Assembly: GCF_016765675.1 (NCBI RefSeq)
Contig: NZ_JAESWB010000284.1
Coordinates: forward strand, 1-38,434
Direction: 5' to 3'
Length of the DNA stretch: 38,434 nt
DNA from: Neobacillus paridis
GTDB lineage: Bacteria; Bacillota; Bacilli; Bacillales; Cytobacillaceae
In this document: one piece after another, positions 1-7,156 of the stretch
Layout: the number at the start of each line of letters is the position of its first letter
Position numbering within the stretch: position 1 is the stretch's first letter
The notes under the pieces: model-generated
Seen by the model: the letters and a program-made list of their open reading frames with translations, nothing else
Database searches by the model: none
Told to the model about the DNA's origin: nothing
Made by a program: the position numbers and the translations under genes

Positions 1-14
1 CTATTCTTTTGCAT
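1..14 (-). CDS. tilS: tRNA(Ile)-lysidine synthase, 5' end only
   Basis: Only four whole codons (Met-Gln-Lys-Asn) are inside the window; the gene continues past the left edge. The start is an ATG at 14-12, preceded on the minus strand by a strong AAAGGAGG ribosome binding site at 23-30, eight bases away. The name rests on gene order: in B. subtilis tilS follows yabT directly and in the same direction. The visible protein is too short to confirm it. The ribosome binding site lies in the 3' arm of a hairpin (see 15-74). Confidence 0.6.
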
Positions 15-74
15 GAGGGCTTCCTCCTTTGGATTGGGTTTGGTCGACTATGATTCTACCAAGGAGTAGCCCTC
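15..74 (-). promoter_or_regulatory. Hairpin covering the ribosome binding site of the left-edge gene (tilS)
   Basis: Bases 15-21 pair with 68-74 (seven pairs), and after a small internal irregularity 25-29 pair with 61-65 and 31-32 with 59-60. In the minus-strand transcript the 3' arm holds the AAAGGAGG site and ends immediately before the ATG, so the folded form would block initiation. The plus strand reads CTTTTT after the hairpin, so a plus-strand terminator is another reading, but no plus-strand gene ends here. Function is inference. Confidence 0.45.
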
Positions 75-121
75 TTTTTCATGTATTTAGCTTAGAACAC
101 TACCGCGCGTTCGCTTGGTGG

Positions 122-169
122 CCCCTTCATTTGGTGAGCGATCTGACAATCCCTCACCAAATGAAGGGG
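122..169. repeat. Perfect 17-bp inverted repeat in the yabT-tilS gap
   Basis: Bases 122-138 (beginning CCCCTTCATT) and 153-169 are exact reverse complements, separated by 14 bases. On the minus strand no T-run follows, so it is not a typical terminator of yabT. On the plus strand TTAAATTTT follows, which is weakly terminator-like. The rest of the gap (15-279) holds a small AACTTC/GAAGTT hairpin at 257-272 and no convincing gene. Confidence 0.7.
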
Positions 170-279
170 TTAAATTTTGCCCACATTAATTTTACTCATA
201 CGTTCTCTCTATCAAAAGATTGTCCCTTAAAACTCATTGATTCCTTTAATACGATTAACTTCAAAAGAAGTTTCACTTA

Positions 280-1305
280 TTATTGTAATTTTAGTACAAT
301 ATACAAGGCATAGAAAGTCGCTACAACTACCATAATCAGAAAAAATTCCAGCCAATTGTGTTTTTTCTGTTTTCTGCGATATTGTTTCCTCGTCATTGGT
401 TTAGAATCTGGAGACGTCGGGGCTGATTGTTTGATTCCAGCGACACTGTTTCCTCTTCGCCGCCCTGTTTTGCTATTAACATTTTCTCTATTGGGCTGAT
501 CGCTGATACATTCCAACAGGTCTGTTCGCATCTGCCCGGCGCTCCGATAGTGGCCCTGCAACGCCTTTATGATGACCGATTCATACATTTTAAGTTCCGG
601 CCGTTGCCGGAGTGCCTCTCGGAGTTGGGAGATTCCGCCAGTTGTTTTATTAAATCTTTTTGGATAGGCTGAGTTTATCATCATCATCGCCACGGCAAAT
701 AAATCATAGGTTATCTCAGCTTTTCGCGAGCCCAGTCCCCAATAGCCCCGGTCATAAAACTCCGTAAATTCCTTGATCGACCGGCCCTGGATTGTTGTAC
801 CGCCAACATCGATACACCTGATTTTGGGCGGCGGTCCGGAAATAATTAAATTCTCCGGTTTTAAGTCACCGAACACCCAACCCTTTTCGTGAAGTTCAGC
901 TAAATTATTTAATAACTGAAGAAAGAGAACAGGCATCCAGGCCTTCCCTTTTTGTTCTAAAAAAGACAGCAGATTGGGGCCGTGGATATATTCCATTACA
1001 TAAAAAGAAATCCTTCCCTGGCTGCTTGTCCAATCATCGACATCAAGCAAAGAAGGCCCAAGGGAGTATGGCCCCTGGACCTTTGCAAAGGATTTTAACA
1101 CATTAACCTCAGAGGTGATTGACATATCATTATCACTCATTTTCAACGCTACCTGCGCTCCCTTAAAACTGGCAAGGTAGACCACTCCGTTTGCGCCAAA
1201 TCCCAGTTCCTTTATAACCGTATACTGATTGCCATGCCATTTCCCTGTTATAACCGTACCAGAGCGAACCTTACACTGACTCTTCAAAGAATGATTCATC
1301 ATCAT
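280..1305 (-). CDS. yabT: Hanks-type serine/threonine kinase, sporulation-associated, membrane-anchored
   Basis: A 341-residue protein kinase. The glycine-rich loop GFGANG (about residues 35-40) and the Lys of VALK (about 54) are present. The catalytic segment reads VFGDLKPEN near residue 147, so the Arg of the usual HRD is missing, and the DFG motif is DVG near 166; B. subtilis YabT has the same variants as I recall it. The C-terminus has a basic linker and one hydrophobic helix (about 318-338), giving a cytoplasmic kinase with a C-terminal anchor. In B. subtilis the kinase is DNA-activated, acts at the sporulation septum and phosphorylates RecA; applying that here is by homology. It overlaps the end of yabS by 35 bases. 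The first of three consecutive ATG codons lies about 12 bases after AAGGAG, so a start 3-6 bases further in is equally possible. Confidence 0.93.
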   Translation of the reverse strand: MMMNHSLKSQCKVRSGTVITGKWHGNQYTVIKELGFGANGVVYLASFKGAQVALKMSDNDMSITSEVNVLKSFAKVQGPYSLGPSLLDVDDWTSSQGRISFYVMEYIHGPNLLSFLEQKGKAWMPVLFLQLLNNLAELHEKGWVFGDLKPENLIISGPPPKIRCIDVGGTTIQGRSIKEFTEFYDRGYWGLGSRKAEITYDLFAVAMMMINSAYPKRFNKTTGGISQLREALRQRPELKMYESVIIKALQGHYRSAGQMRTDLLECISDQPNRENVNSKTGRRRGNSVAGIKQSAPTSPDSKPMTRKQYRRKQKKHNWLEFFLIMVVVATFYALYIVLKLQ

Positions 1306-2008
1306 TTGACAGCAGGCTCCTTATTGAACGTTTTTGGTTAAACGAGGAAAGGGCAGTTCTGATCGCTGGTCCCGTAGGTGTAATGCCCCCGGTTGACAGT
1401 TGTGAAAAAATGGTTGCCAAACTTTGTAGTTTTGGAGTCCAATCGAGCAATTTTTCGACATAACTATTTTTCCCGGGAAATACATAGACGGAAAATTGGT
1501 TATTCCCTGTTCTTGCCGTTAAGCTTAAGGAAAGGTCAAGCAGAGCCTCTTTTACTGTCTCCAGCTTCTGCTTCATACTTGCGCTTGTATCGACAAGAAT
1601 CAACACTTCTAAATCGACAGTTTCCCCTAATTCATCGACAACCTCCATCACTTCACCACGTTTCTCCGGAGGAAGGTCTTCCATTGATTGGGAACGCCCT
1701 AAAATTTGCTGCAGTTCGCGATTGACAACCCCTTGGATTGTTTGATTCATTGCTTTTCGGGTGACCATCTGAACCGTTTGCGAAAGCTGTTTCGCATAGA
1801 CGATCTGGCTCACCCCGCCGCCTGAGGCGGCAATCCCTTCAATTTCGGTTATTCCTTTTTCATCAATGACGTCGTGCTCCATTACTCCGATCACATTAAC
1901 GGTCAGACCCTGTTCCTTGGCGAGTGCAGCCATGGCAATCGGGTCCTCGCCTTGATTTGAGCAGCCATCTGTAATTAATAGAATCTGACGGATTTTACCT
2001 GTGTACAT
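1271..2008 (-). CDS. yabS: von Willebrand factor A-like protein YabS
   Basis: A 245-residue protein with no signal peptide or membrane segment. A metal-ion-dependent adhesion (MIDAS)-type motif, DTSAS, lies near residue 140, and ITDGCSNQGED near the N-terminus resembles another conserved VWA acidic loop. Length and position between spoIIE and yabT match B. subtilis YabS, whose function is unknown. The ATG at 2008 follows GGAGGGAG at a good distance. The gene overlaps yabT, so the pair is probably co-transcribed and translationally coupled; the combination of a VWA protein with a kinase suggests a partner or scaffold role, which is inference. The 95-base gap to spoIIE shows no clear terminator. 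Confidence 0.88.
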   Translation of the reverse strand: MYTGKIRQILLITDGCSNQGEDPIAMAALAKEQGLTVNVIGVMEHDVIDEKGITEIEGIAASGGGVSQIVYAKQLSQTVQMVTRKAMNQTIQGVVNRELQQILGRSQSMEDLPPEKRGEVMEVVDELGETVDLEVLILVDTSASMKQKLETVKEALLDLSLSLTARTGNNQFSVYVFPGKNSYVEKLLDWTPKLQSLATIFSQLSTGGITPTGPAIRTALSSFNQKRSIRSLLSNDDESFFEESV

Positions 2009-2103
2009 AACCTACTCCCTCCACAACTTGAGTTGCTATCATTTTCGACGGGGAAAAGGTTATTTATACATATTTATTGACAGAGCTGGATAAAATAAAG
2101 CAG

Positions 2104-4578
2104 TTATGCCTGACGCCTAAGCTTCTGAACCGGAATGGAGGCCCACTTCGGTGTATTGTGCTTAATTTTCGCTACTGCCACCGTCATATCATCATCAATC
2201 ATATCCGCCCTGGAGCGAATCACTTCCTCTAAAATCAAATCAGCCACCTCTTGCGGATCATCGGTTTCCAATTCGAGCAGCTTCCGTTTCATCCATACAT
2301 CATAATTTTCCACATGTTTTGGTCCCTCAAAGACCCCGTCACTCATCATGATTAACAAATCGCCAGCCTTTAACTGCTCAGCGACAACATCTACTTCAAA
2401 CTCCTGAAGAATCCCCATTGGTAAATTGCTGGCTTGGATTTTTATTATTTTATGGCCTCGTTTAATAAAACTCGGGGTGGAGCCAATCTTCAAAAACTTG
2501 GCTGCAGCGGTTTGTAAATCAATCATGGCCAAGTCCAATGTCGAGAAGATTTCATCCGTGGTTCTAAGCGAGAGGATCGAGTTGACCGATTTAATGGCTA
2601 CCTTTTCCTCAATCCCTGATTGCAGAATTTTTTGCAGCAGCTGGAGGGTTTCTTTACTTTCGTAATGAGCACGCTCGCCATTTCCCATGCCATCGCTGAT
2701 TGCTAGCGCATATTTTCCAAACCCGAGTTCAATTGTCGAATAGCTGTCACCTGAAATTAACCCGCCGTCCTTGGCCGCATGGGCAAAACCTGTTTCAACA
2801 ACAAATGCCTTGGAGGACCTAAAAGTGGTCTGACAAAAACCACCGGAATGGCTGGCACATTCCTCCTTTTTCACGACGATTGTTTCCCCCAGAATATCCG
2901 TCAGCATCGGAGCAATTAACTTTTCACATTCACCGTGGCCATTGCAGAATGGCACAGCCATTTCAATGTCAATATTACCCGGTTCCAAGCTATAGATTTC
3001 CACCTGCTCAATATGGATGCCAAACCCCTGAATCGCCTCAATGATTTGCTCTTCCTGCTTATAATAATTTTCCCGTTCCCGTTGAATTTCTTTTGCAAAA
3101 TTATCCATCACTTCAGAAACGCCCATTAACTGATCGGCAACCAGTTTCCGGCTTTCATGAACTTTTCGCTTTAGCTTTTTACTGGCTTGAAAAAAAGTTA
3201 ATTCCTGACTGATCGTGTCATAGACCTTTTTCGGACGGGAACAAAGCTTTTCCCATTCCCTTGACACCCTTAAGGAGATACTGCCGTCATTTTGATCCAT
3301 TTCATGAATAACTTCCTCCATCGCAGTATATGTTGTAGCAAAGTTCTTCGCCCAGCACTGCTCCTTCTTAAAGCAGTTTTGACAGGTCTTTGCGGTGACA
3401 TTGCCCATGAAATAATCAAGCTCCCGCTGGCCTTCATCTTCCTTTGAGAGAAGCTCCATTTGTGAAAAGCTCTTCGACAAGGCATCAAAGACACTGGAGA
3501 ATTGCGAAACCCGATGCGCGGTCACATCGCGCATTTTCCGCATGTATTTTTGCTGTTCAGCTGTATATTCCGGAGTCCCGGGAATATATTTTGCCAGTCT
3601 TGACGTCAATGCCCTAGGAGTCAGTAGAAATAATCCAATTGCGGCAGCCGATTCTAGCAGCATCAGTTTTACCGACCCGCCACCTTCGCCGTACATTCCG
3701 ATTAACAACGTAGCAATGAGTAATCCAAATGAAACGCCCACTTTTTTCCCTTCCTTTAACAAGCCACCCAGCACCCCGGTGAATGCTAACAAGCTCATGT
3801 GATAGAAACTGGAAATGCTGGCAAGGGTAAAAATCAGCCCGGTCACGACGCCAACTGTTGAGCCGACTGTGGCACCGGCAATGAAAGCAAAGATCATCAC
3901 CAAGTAGCGGGCCAAAATATGTTCAATCGATAGATCGTAAAGCTTCCAGCCGATGGTGCCGGTCATAATCGATGCCAGCATGATAATTAAGCAAACGATT
4001 TCTTCCGTCTTTAACAGCTGGCGTCTTTTATATAAAGTGAATAACGGGATGCTTTGTAAAAAGATTAAAGTTAAAATAAACGCCAGACACGCTTGAACCC
4101 CCACCATCATGCCATTATAGATTGTTAATTGATGGAAAAGGATAAAGGACTCTGCCCATTTTCCAACACCGAGAATGGCGGCAACATAGAAAGGCAGTGC
4201 CTTCATTTCATTCTTAAGCCATTTTTGGCTGATTCGGAAGACAATCAAAAAGAAAATGGTGATTGTAAAGGTAAAAGCGGCGTTGGCTAATGAAAGAGTT
4301 GCCGCGCCAGTGATTAATCCTATAAGGGCAAGTGGTGCCCGATCCTTTTTAATGACATAGACAGATGCGAAAAAAGGTAGACTAAATGGGGTCAATTTCG
4401 CCAGAATTAGCGCGCGCCCAAGTAAAAATCCGATCATTAAGAGCAGAATCCCTTTTCTGATAAAAAAGGATTCCAGCTGAAATTGTATTTTCCTCATTAT
4501 CTTCTGAAAAGCCATTTCTGTTGTCTGAAAATTAACTTCCCCGGGCGACTCTATTAACTCTTGTTCTACCTTTCCCAT
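2104..4578 (-). CDS. spoIIE: Stage II sporulation protein E, PP2C phosphatase
   Basis: An 824-residue protein of the usual SpoIIE length. Residues about 40-330 are a run of hydrophobic helices (around ten membrane segments), followed by a cytoplasmic regulatory region containing a cysteine cluster (CQNCFKKEQC) and a C-terminal PP2C phosphatase domain. Metal-binding motifs are visible: DGMGNG near 628, SDGVFE near 746 and DDDMTVAV near 793. The enzyme dephosphorylates SpoIIAA-P and so frees sigma-F in the forespore; it also works with FtsZ in polar septation. The ATG at 4578 follows GGGGAGTGG. It is transcribed alone from a Spo0A-type promoter with a 21-bp spacer. The two tRNA genes that sit upstream in B. 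subtilis are absent. Confidence 0.97.
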   Translation of the reverse strand: MGKVEQELIESPGEVNFQTTEMAFQKIMRKIQFQLESFFIRKGILLLMIGFLLGRALILAKLTPFSLPFFASVYVIKKDRAPLALIGLITGAATLSLANAAFTFTITIFFLIVFRISQKWLKNEMKALPFYVAAILGVGKWAESFILFHQLTIYNGMMVGVQACLAFILTLIFLQSIPLFTLYKRRQLLKTEEIVCLIIMLASIMTGTIGWKLYDLSIEHILARYLVMIFAFIAGATVGSTVGVVTGLIFTLASISSFYHMSLLAFTGVLGGLLKEGKKVGVSFGLLIATLLIGMYGEGGGSVKLMLLESAAAIGLFLLTPRALTSRLAKYIPGTPEYTAEQQKYMRKMRDVTAHRVSQFSSVFDALSKSFSQMELLSKEDEGQRELDYFMGNVTAKTCQNCFKKEQCWAKNFATTYTAMEEVIHEMDQNDGSISLRVSREWEKLCSRPKKVYDTISQELTFFQASKKLKRKVHESRKLVADQLMGVSEVMDNFAKEIQRERENYYKQEEQIIEAIQGFGIHIEQVEIYSLEPGNIDIEMAVPFCNGHGECEKLIAPMLTDILGETIVVKKEECASHSGGFCQTTFRSSKAFVVETGFAHAAKDGGLISGDSYSTIELGFGKYALAISDGMGNGERAHYESKETLQLLQKILQSGIEEKVAIKSVNSILSLRTTDEIFSTLDLAMIDLQTAAAKFLKIGSTPSFIKRGHKIIKIQASNLPMGILQEFEVDVVAEQLKAGDLLIMMSDGVFEGPKHVENYDVWMKRKLLELETDDPQEVADLILEEVIRSRADMIDDDMTVAVAKIKHNTPKWASIPVQKLRRQA

Positions 4579-4613
4579 GGAACCACTCCCCTGCTATTTT
4601 CTAGTTGTCCCCT

Positions 4614-4679
4614 ATTATAAAATTGCTAGATTTAAAAGTTTGTCAAAATTATGAACGGAATCCCCAAATTTGTTCGACT
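4614..4679 (-). promoter_or_regulatory. spoIIE promoter: sigma-A with 21-bp spacer and Spo0A boxes
   Basis: On the minus strand TTGACA (4646-4641) and TATAAT (4619-4614) are perfect hexamers but 21 bp apart, too far for unaided sigma-A RNA polymerase. The same odd spacing is known for B. subtilis spoIIE and resembles spoIIG, where Spo0A-P bridges the distance. TGACAAA overlapping the -35 and AGTCGAA at 4679-4673 each differ by one base from the 0A box TGNCGAA. Confidence 0.85.
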
Positions 4680-4808
4680 GTTTCTACTATATTCACTCAT
4701 AATCATTCAAAACGAGGCCAAATTTGTGATTTAGGGTTCGCTTGTTTAAGCAAACGCTTTTTCTCCGTACAAATTTCAACTGGCATAGTCTGGCCTGAGC
4801 AGCTAGGC

Positions 4809-4840
4809 AAAAAAAAGACAGGTCGTCAGTGACCCGTCTT
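4809..4840 (-). terminator. Intrinsic terminator after yabR
   Basis: A ten-pair stem (4815-4824 with 4831-4840, one G-U pair) with a six-base loop, followed on the minus strand by eight U. It lies 42 bases past the yabR stop. The whole gap 4579-4881 contains this terminator and the spoIIE promoter; no tRNA gene is found in it. Confidence 0.9.
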
Positions 4841-4881
4841 GTCATTCTGCTATATTCGCTTAAAAGTTAGCAGCAAGTATA

Positions 4882-5310
4882 TTAACCTCGTCTGGCTCCT
4901 CTTCCGCCACGTTTTGACTCTGTATGTCGCTTTAGCGAAGATAGGCGGTCTTCACTGTCTTTTAAAAAGCGCGCCATTTTTGCTTCAAAGGTTTCTGTTC
5001 TATTGCCGCCGCGGTCATTGGCCTTACCATGACGAGGACGTTGCGAATGGGAGTTCCTTTCCTTAGGCTCTGGGCGATCCTTGGCCTTCTTAATGGACAG
5101 GCCAATTTTCCCATCCTTTTCAACATTCAGGACTTTGACCTCTACTTGGTCACCAACTTTCAAATGATCATTGATATCCTTTACATAATTGTCAGCAACC
5201 TCGCTAATGTGTACGAGTCCTGTTGATCCATCCGGCAGCTCCACAAACGCTCCGAAATTTGTAATCCCTGTTACCTTTCCCTGTAACTTGCTGCCTACTT
5301 CGATTGACAT
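4882..5310 (-). CDS. yabR: S1-domain RNA-binding protein YabR
   Basis: A 142-residue protein. Residues about 5-75 form one S1 domain (GSKLQGKVTGITNFGAFVEL, then GLVHIS and VGDQVEVKV), as in polynucleotide phosphorylase and general stress protein 13. The second half is highly charged and basic and ends in a Gly-Arg-rich tail (RGGRGARRG) that would strengthen RNA binding. The substrate is unknown. The ATG at 5310 follows AAGGAGGAAC. It has its own sigma-A promoter and a strong terminator, so it is a single-gene unit downstream of divIC. Confidence 0.92.
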   Translation of the reverse strand: MSIEVGSKLQGKVTGITNFGAFVELPDGSTGLVHISEVADNYVKDINDHLKVGDQVEVKVLNVEKDGKIGLSIKKAKDRPEPKERNSHSQRPRHGKANDRGGNRTETFEAKMARFLKDSEDRLSSLKRHTESKRGGRGARRG

Positions 5311-5358
5311 AAAAAAAATGTTCCTCCTTAAAAATTTAAAAAATCATACTTACTTTAT

Positions 5359-5388
5359 ATTATACAGAAAGGAAAAATTAAGTGTCAA
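5359..5388 (-). promoter_or_regulatory. Sigma-A promoter of yabR
   Basis: Minus strand TTGACA (5388-5383), an 18-bp spacer and TATAAT (5364-5359); both hexamers are perfect. A 12-bp palindrome AAGCTTAAGCTT (5390-5401) sits directly upstream of the -35. Confidence 0.88.
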
Positions 5389-5405
5389 TAAGCTTAAGCT
5401 TTGGT

Positions 5406-5789
5406 TCATTTTTCCTTATCCTCTTCCGGAATATTAAAGATAATTTCATTCTTTTCCGAGAAAAAGTATTCTTTTCTTGCCAGCTTCCCAATATAATCCT
5501 TATCATGGAGTTTCACGATGTCCTCTTTCAGAATACTTTCTTTCTTCTTCAACTGTGATAACTTCTGTTCCAGCTTTTGCTTTTCAGCAGTTTTCGCTTC
5601 TATTTTTGCGGATTGGGAAAGAACACTGGAAATCATTAAATAAGAAATAACACTGGCCAAAACAAAAAATAACGAAAGCCGTCTGATTAACAGCTTCTTT
5701 TTCCTGGCTGAGGCAATTTCTGCATATTCCTGCTGCTTGAGATACGTTGTCTGAATCTTGGAAACATTCCTTCGTCTTTCCGCTCCCAT
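5406..5789 (-). CDS. divIC: Cell division protein DivIC (FtsB family)
   Basis: A 127-residue bitopic membrane protein: a basic cytoplasmic N-terminus of about 33 residues, one membrane helix (about 36-56), then an extracellular coiled coil rich in Lys, Glu and Leu (about 60-95) and a short conserved tail containing KLARKEYFFSEKNE. This is the standard DivIC/FtsB layout. It acts in the divisome with DivIB and FtsL to activate septal peptidoglycan synthesis, in vegetative and sporulation septa. The start lies 15 bases past the end of yabQ, so it is probably in the yabP-yabQ-divIC unit and may also be read from further upstream. Confidence 0.95.
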   Translation of the reverse strand: MGAERRRNVSKIQTTYLKQQEYAEIASARKKKLLIRRLSLFFVLASVISYLMISSVLSQSAKIEAKTAEKQKLEQKLSQLKKKESILKEDIVKLHDKDYIGKLARKEYFFSEKNEIIFNIPEEDKEK

Positions 5790-5804
5790 TTTCCTTACCC
5801 TTCC

Positions 5805-6437
5805 TTACTCTTTTCTCTTCTTCCATTTACTTAACCAGTTAATCATATAATTCGTTATTTTCTTGGAATTTCCTGCTATTCTATTATATAACTTCTCGAC
5901 TGAATTTTTAAGACCTTTCGGCAAAAGTCCCCATAATATCAAAAATATTTTTTCCAAAATTCCCAGGATGATCTTCATGATAAATTGAAATGCTTGGAAA
6001 ATGAATTTGACAAGGGTCCACAGCCCCTTGCCAAATGCCAAAACAATCACCGAAATTAGCTGAATCAAACCAACGACCGGTTTATAAATGAGAAGCTGGA
6101 GGGACTTTTTAATAAATCGGTAAGTGTAAATGAAGATTTGGATAACCCCTTCGAGCAAGCGCAGATAGATGCCTTGTAACAAGCTCTGGTAGGCAGCAAA
6201 TCCGCAAATAAGGGCAAGAAAAATATAGAACCGGATTTCTCCTTTATTAACAAGAAATAAAATATAAAAGATCAGTAATGCCTGGATCGCCCAAAATAAT
6301 AAATCATTGATAAACACAATCCAAGCTTTACGTTTCGGTCGTTTTAAAAAGCGCTGATACGTGTCAAACATAGCACCAAACAACGACCCCATGCCAATCA
6401 TCGAAACCATTGTTAAAAATTGCGTCGAAAGTGTCAT
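5805..6437 (-). CDS. yabQ: Spore cortex protein YabQ
   Basis: A 210-residue membrane protein. The N-terminal half has several hydrophobic helices (about 5-25, 42-60, 68-88), and the C-terminal half carries further amphipathic or hydrophobic stretches (about 110-175) before a basic end, KWKKRKE. In B. subtilis YabQ is made in the mother cell under sigma-E, localises around the forespore membrane and is needed for cortex formation. It overlaps yabP by four bases (ATGA), so the two are translationally coupled. Confidence 0.92.
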   Translation of the reverse strand: MTLSTQFLTMVSMIGMGSLFGAMFDTYQRFLKRPKRKAWIVFINDLLFWAIQALLIFYILFLVNKGEIRFYIFLALICGFAAYQSLLQGIYLRLLEGVIQIFIYTYRFIKKSLQLLIYKPVVGLIQLISVIVLAFGKGLWTLVKFIFQAFQFIMKIILGILEKIFLILWGLLPKGLKNSVEKLYNRIAGNSKKITNYMINWLSKWKKRKE

Positions 6438-6736
6438 CGGAATAACTTGCTAAAGAATCCCTTAGCTTTCTCCCCATGGTGCTCATCAAGGTACACCAAG
6501 TCATAAATTTTACCTTTGATCGACACAATCCCTTTTTCCACATCCAAATTTTTCATTTGCAAATTTTGCCCTTTAATCGCCAAAAACCCCATCACGGTTT
6601 CTAGCAGAAACTCTTCATTATCAAAGCTCTCCACTTGTTTGACGCCTGTAATATCAAGAAGCTTTCTTCCTCTCATGATCACATCATGATCCTGAATACT
6701 GTCTTTTGCTGTATTTGGCTCATATAATTGGCTCAT
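6434..6736 (-). CDS. yabP: Sporulation protein YabP (YqfC/YabP family)
   Basis: A 100-residue soluble protein with the family pattern of short beta strands (GRKLLDITGVKQVESFDNEE, and later GLAIKG-like and LDVEKGIVSIKG segments). It is required for sporulation with YabQ in B. subtilis. The 73-base gap upstream contains a poor match to a sigma-E promoter (CACATAA, 14-16 bases, TTGTACAAAT on the minus strand), which would fit mother-cell expression; I regard that site as tentative and do not list it separately. Confidence 0.92.
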   Translation of the reverse strand: MSQLYEPNTAKDSIQDHDVIMRGRKLLDITGVKQVESFDNEEFLLETVMGFLAIKGQNLQMKNLDVEKGIVSIKGKIYDLVYLDEHHGEKAKGFFSKLFR

Positions 6737-6809
6737 TTTTCATCCCTCACAATCATTTGTACAACCATTCTGTACATTTTTATGTGAAAAATGAAAAATT
6801 AGAACCGGA

Positions 6810-7088
6810 TTAGTCGACCGGGTTATCTGTCGGTCGAACCCTTTCTTCTTGCAAAATCGTATACATTTCGGCTGCTTCTTCTTTCCGGGTTGTCTCTTGA
6901 ATCCGCTCAATTCTTACCGTCAATTTCCTTTGCCCAAGCCTTAGGGTTAATTCATCACCAACCTTAACCGTCGAACTGGCCTTGGCTTCCTTGCCATTAA
7001 TCTCAATTCTGCCTTGATCCGATACTTCTTTCGCTAAAGTCCTGCGCTTAATTAACCGCGATACTTTTAAAAACTTATCCAATCGCAT
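6810..7088 (-). CDS. rqcP: S4-domain ribosome quality control factor RqcP
   Basis: A 92-residue protein, slightly longer than B. subtilis YabO (86). Residues 1-60 are an S4 RNA-binding domain (MRLDKFLKVSRLIKRRTLAK, then GRIEINGKEAKASSTVKVGD), and the tail is acidic. RqcP binds 50S subunits carrying stalled peptidyl-tRNA and works with RqcH in C-terminal alanine tailing. The ATG at 7088 follows AAGGAGGAGC. It lies about 70 bases after yabN in the same direction and probably belongs to the yabM-yabN-rqcP unit. Confidence 0.95.
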   Translation of the reverse strand: MRLDKFLKVSRLIKRRTLAKEVSDQGRIEINGKEAKASSTVKVGDELTLRLGQRKLTVRIERIQETTRKEEAAEMYTILQEERVRPTDNPVD

Positions 7089-7156
7089 AAATATTGCTCC
7101 TCCTTATTTATCCCGCCTTAACAGGCAGTAAGACCCCCACTGATGGAAGTTTCACT

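Noticed and set aside
29..313. Open frame of 94 codons on the plus strand at the left edge
   Set aside because: No ribosome binding site, no recognisable residues, and it runs through the tilS leader hairpin and the 17-bp inverted repeat.
4605..5066. Two plus-strand frames of about 75 codons around the spoIIE promoter and the end of yabR
   Set aside because: They cover a terminator, a promoter and the antisense of yabR, and have no family features.
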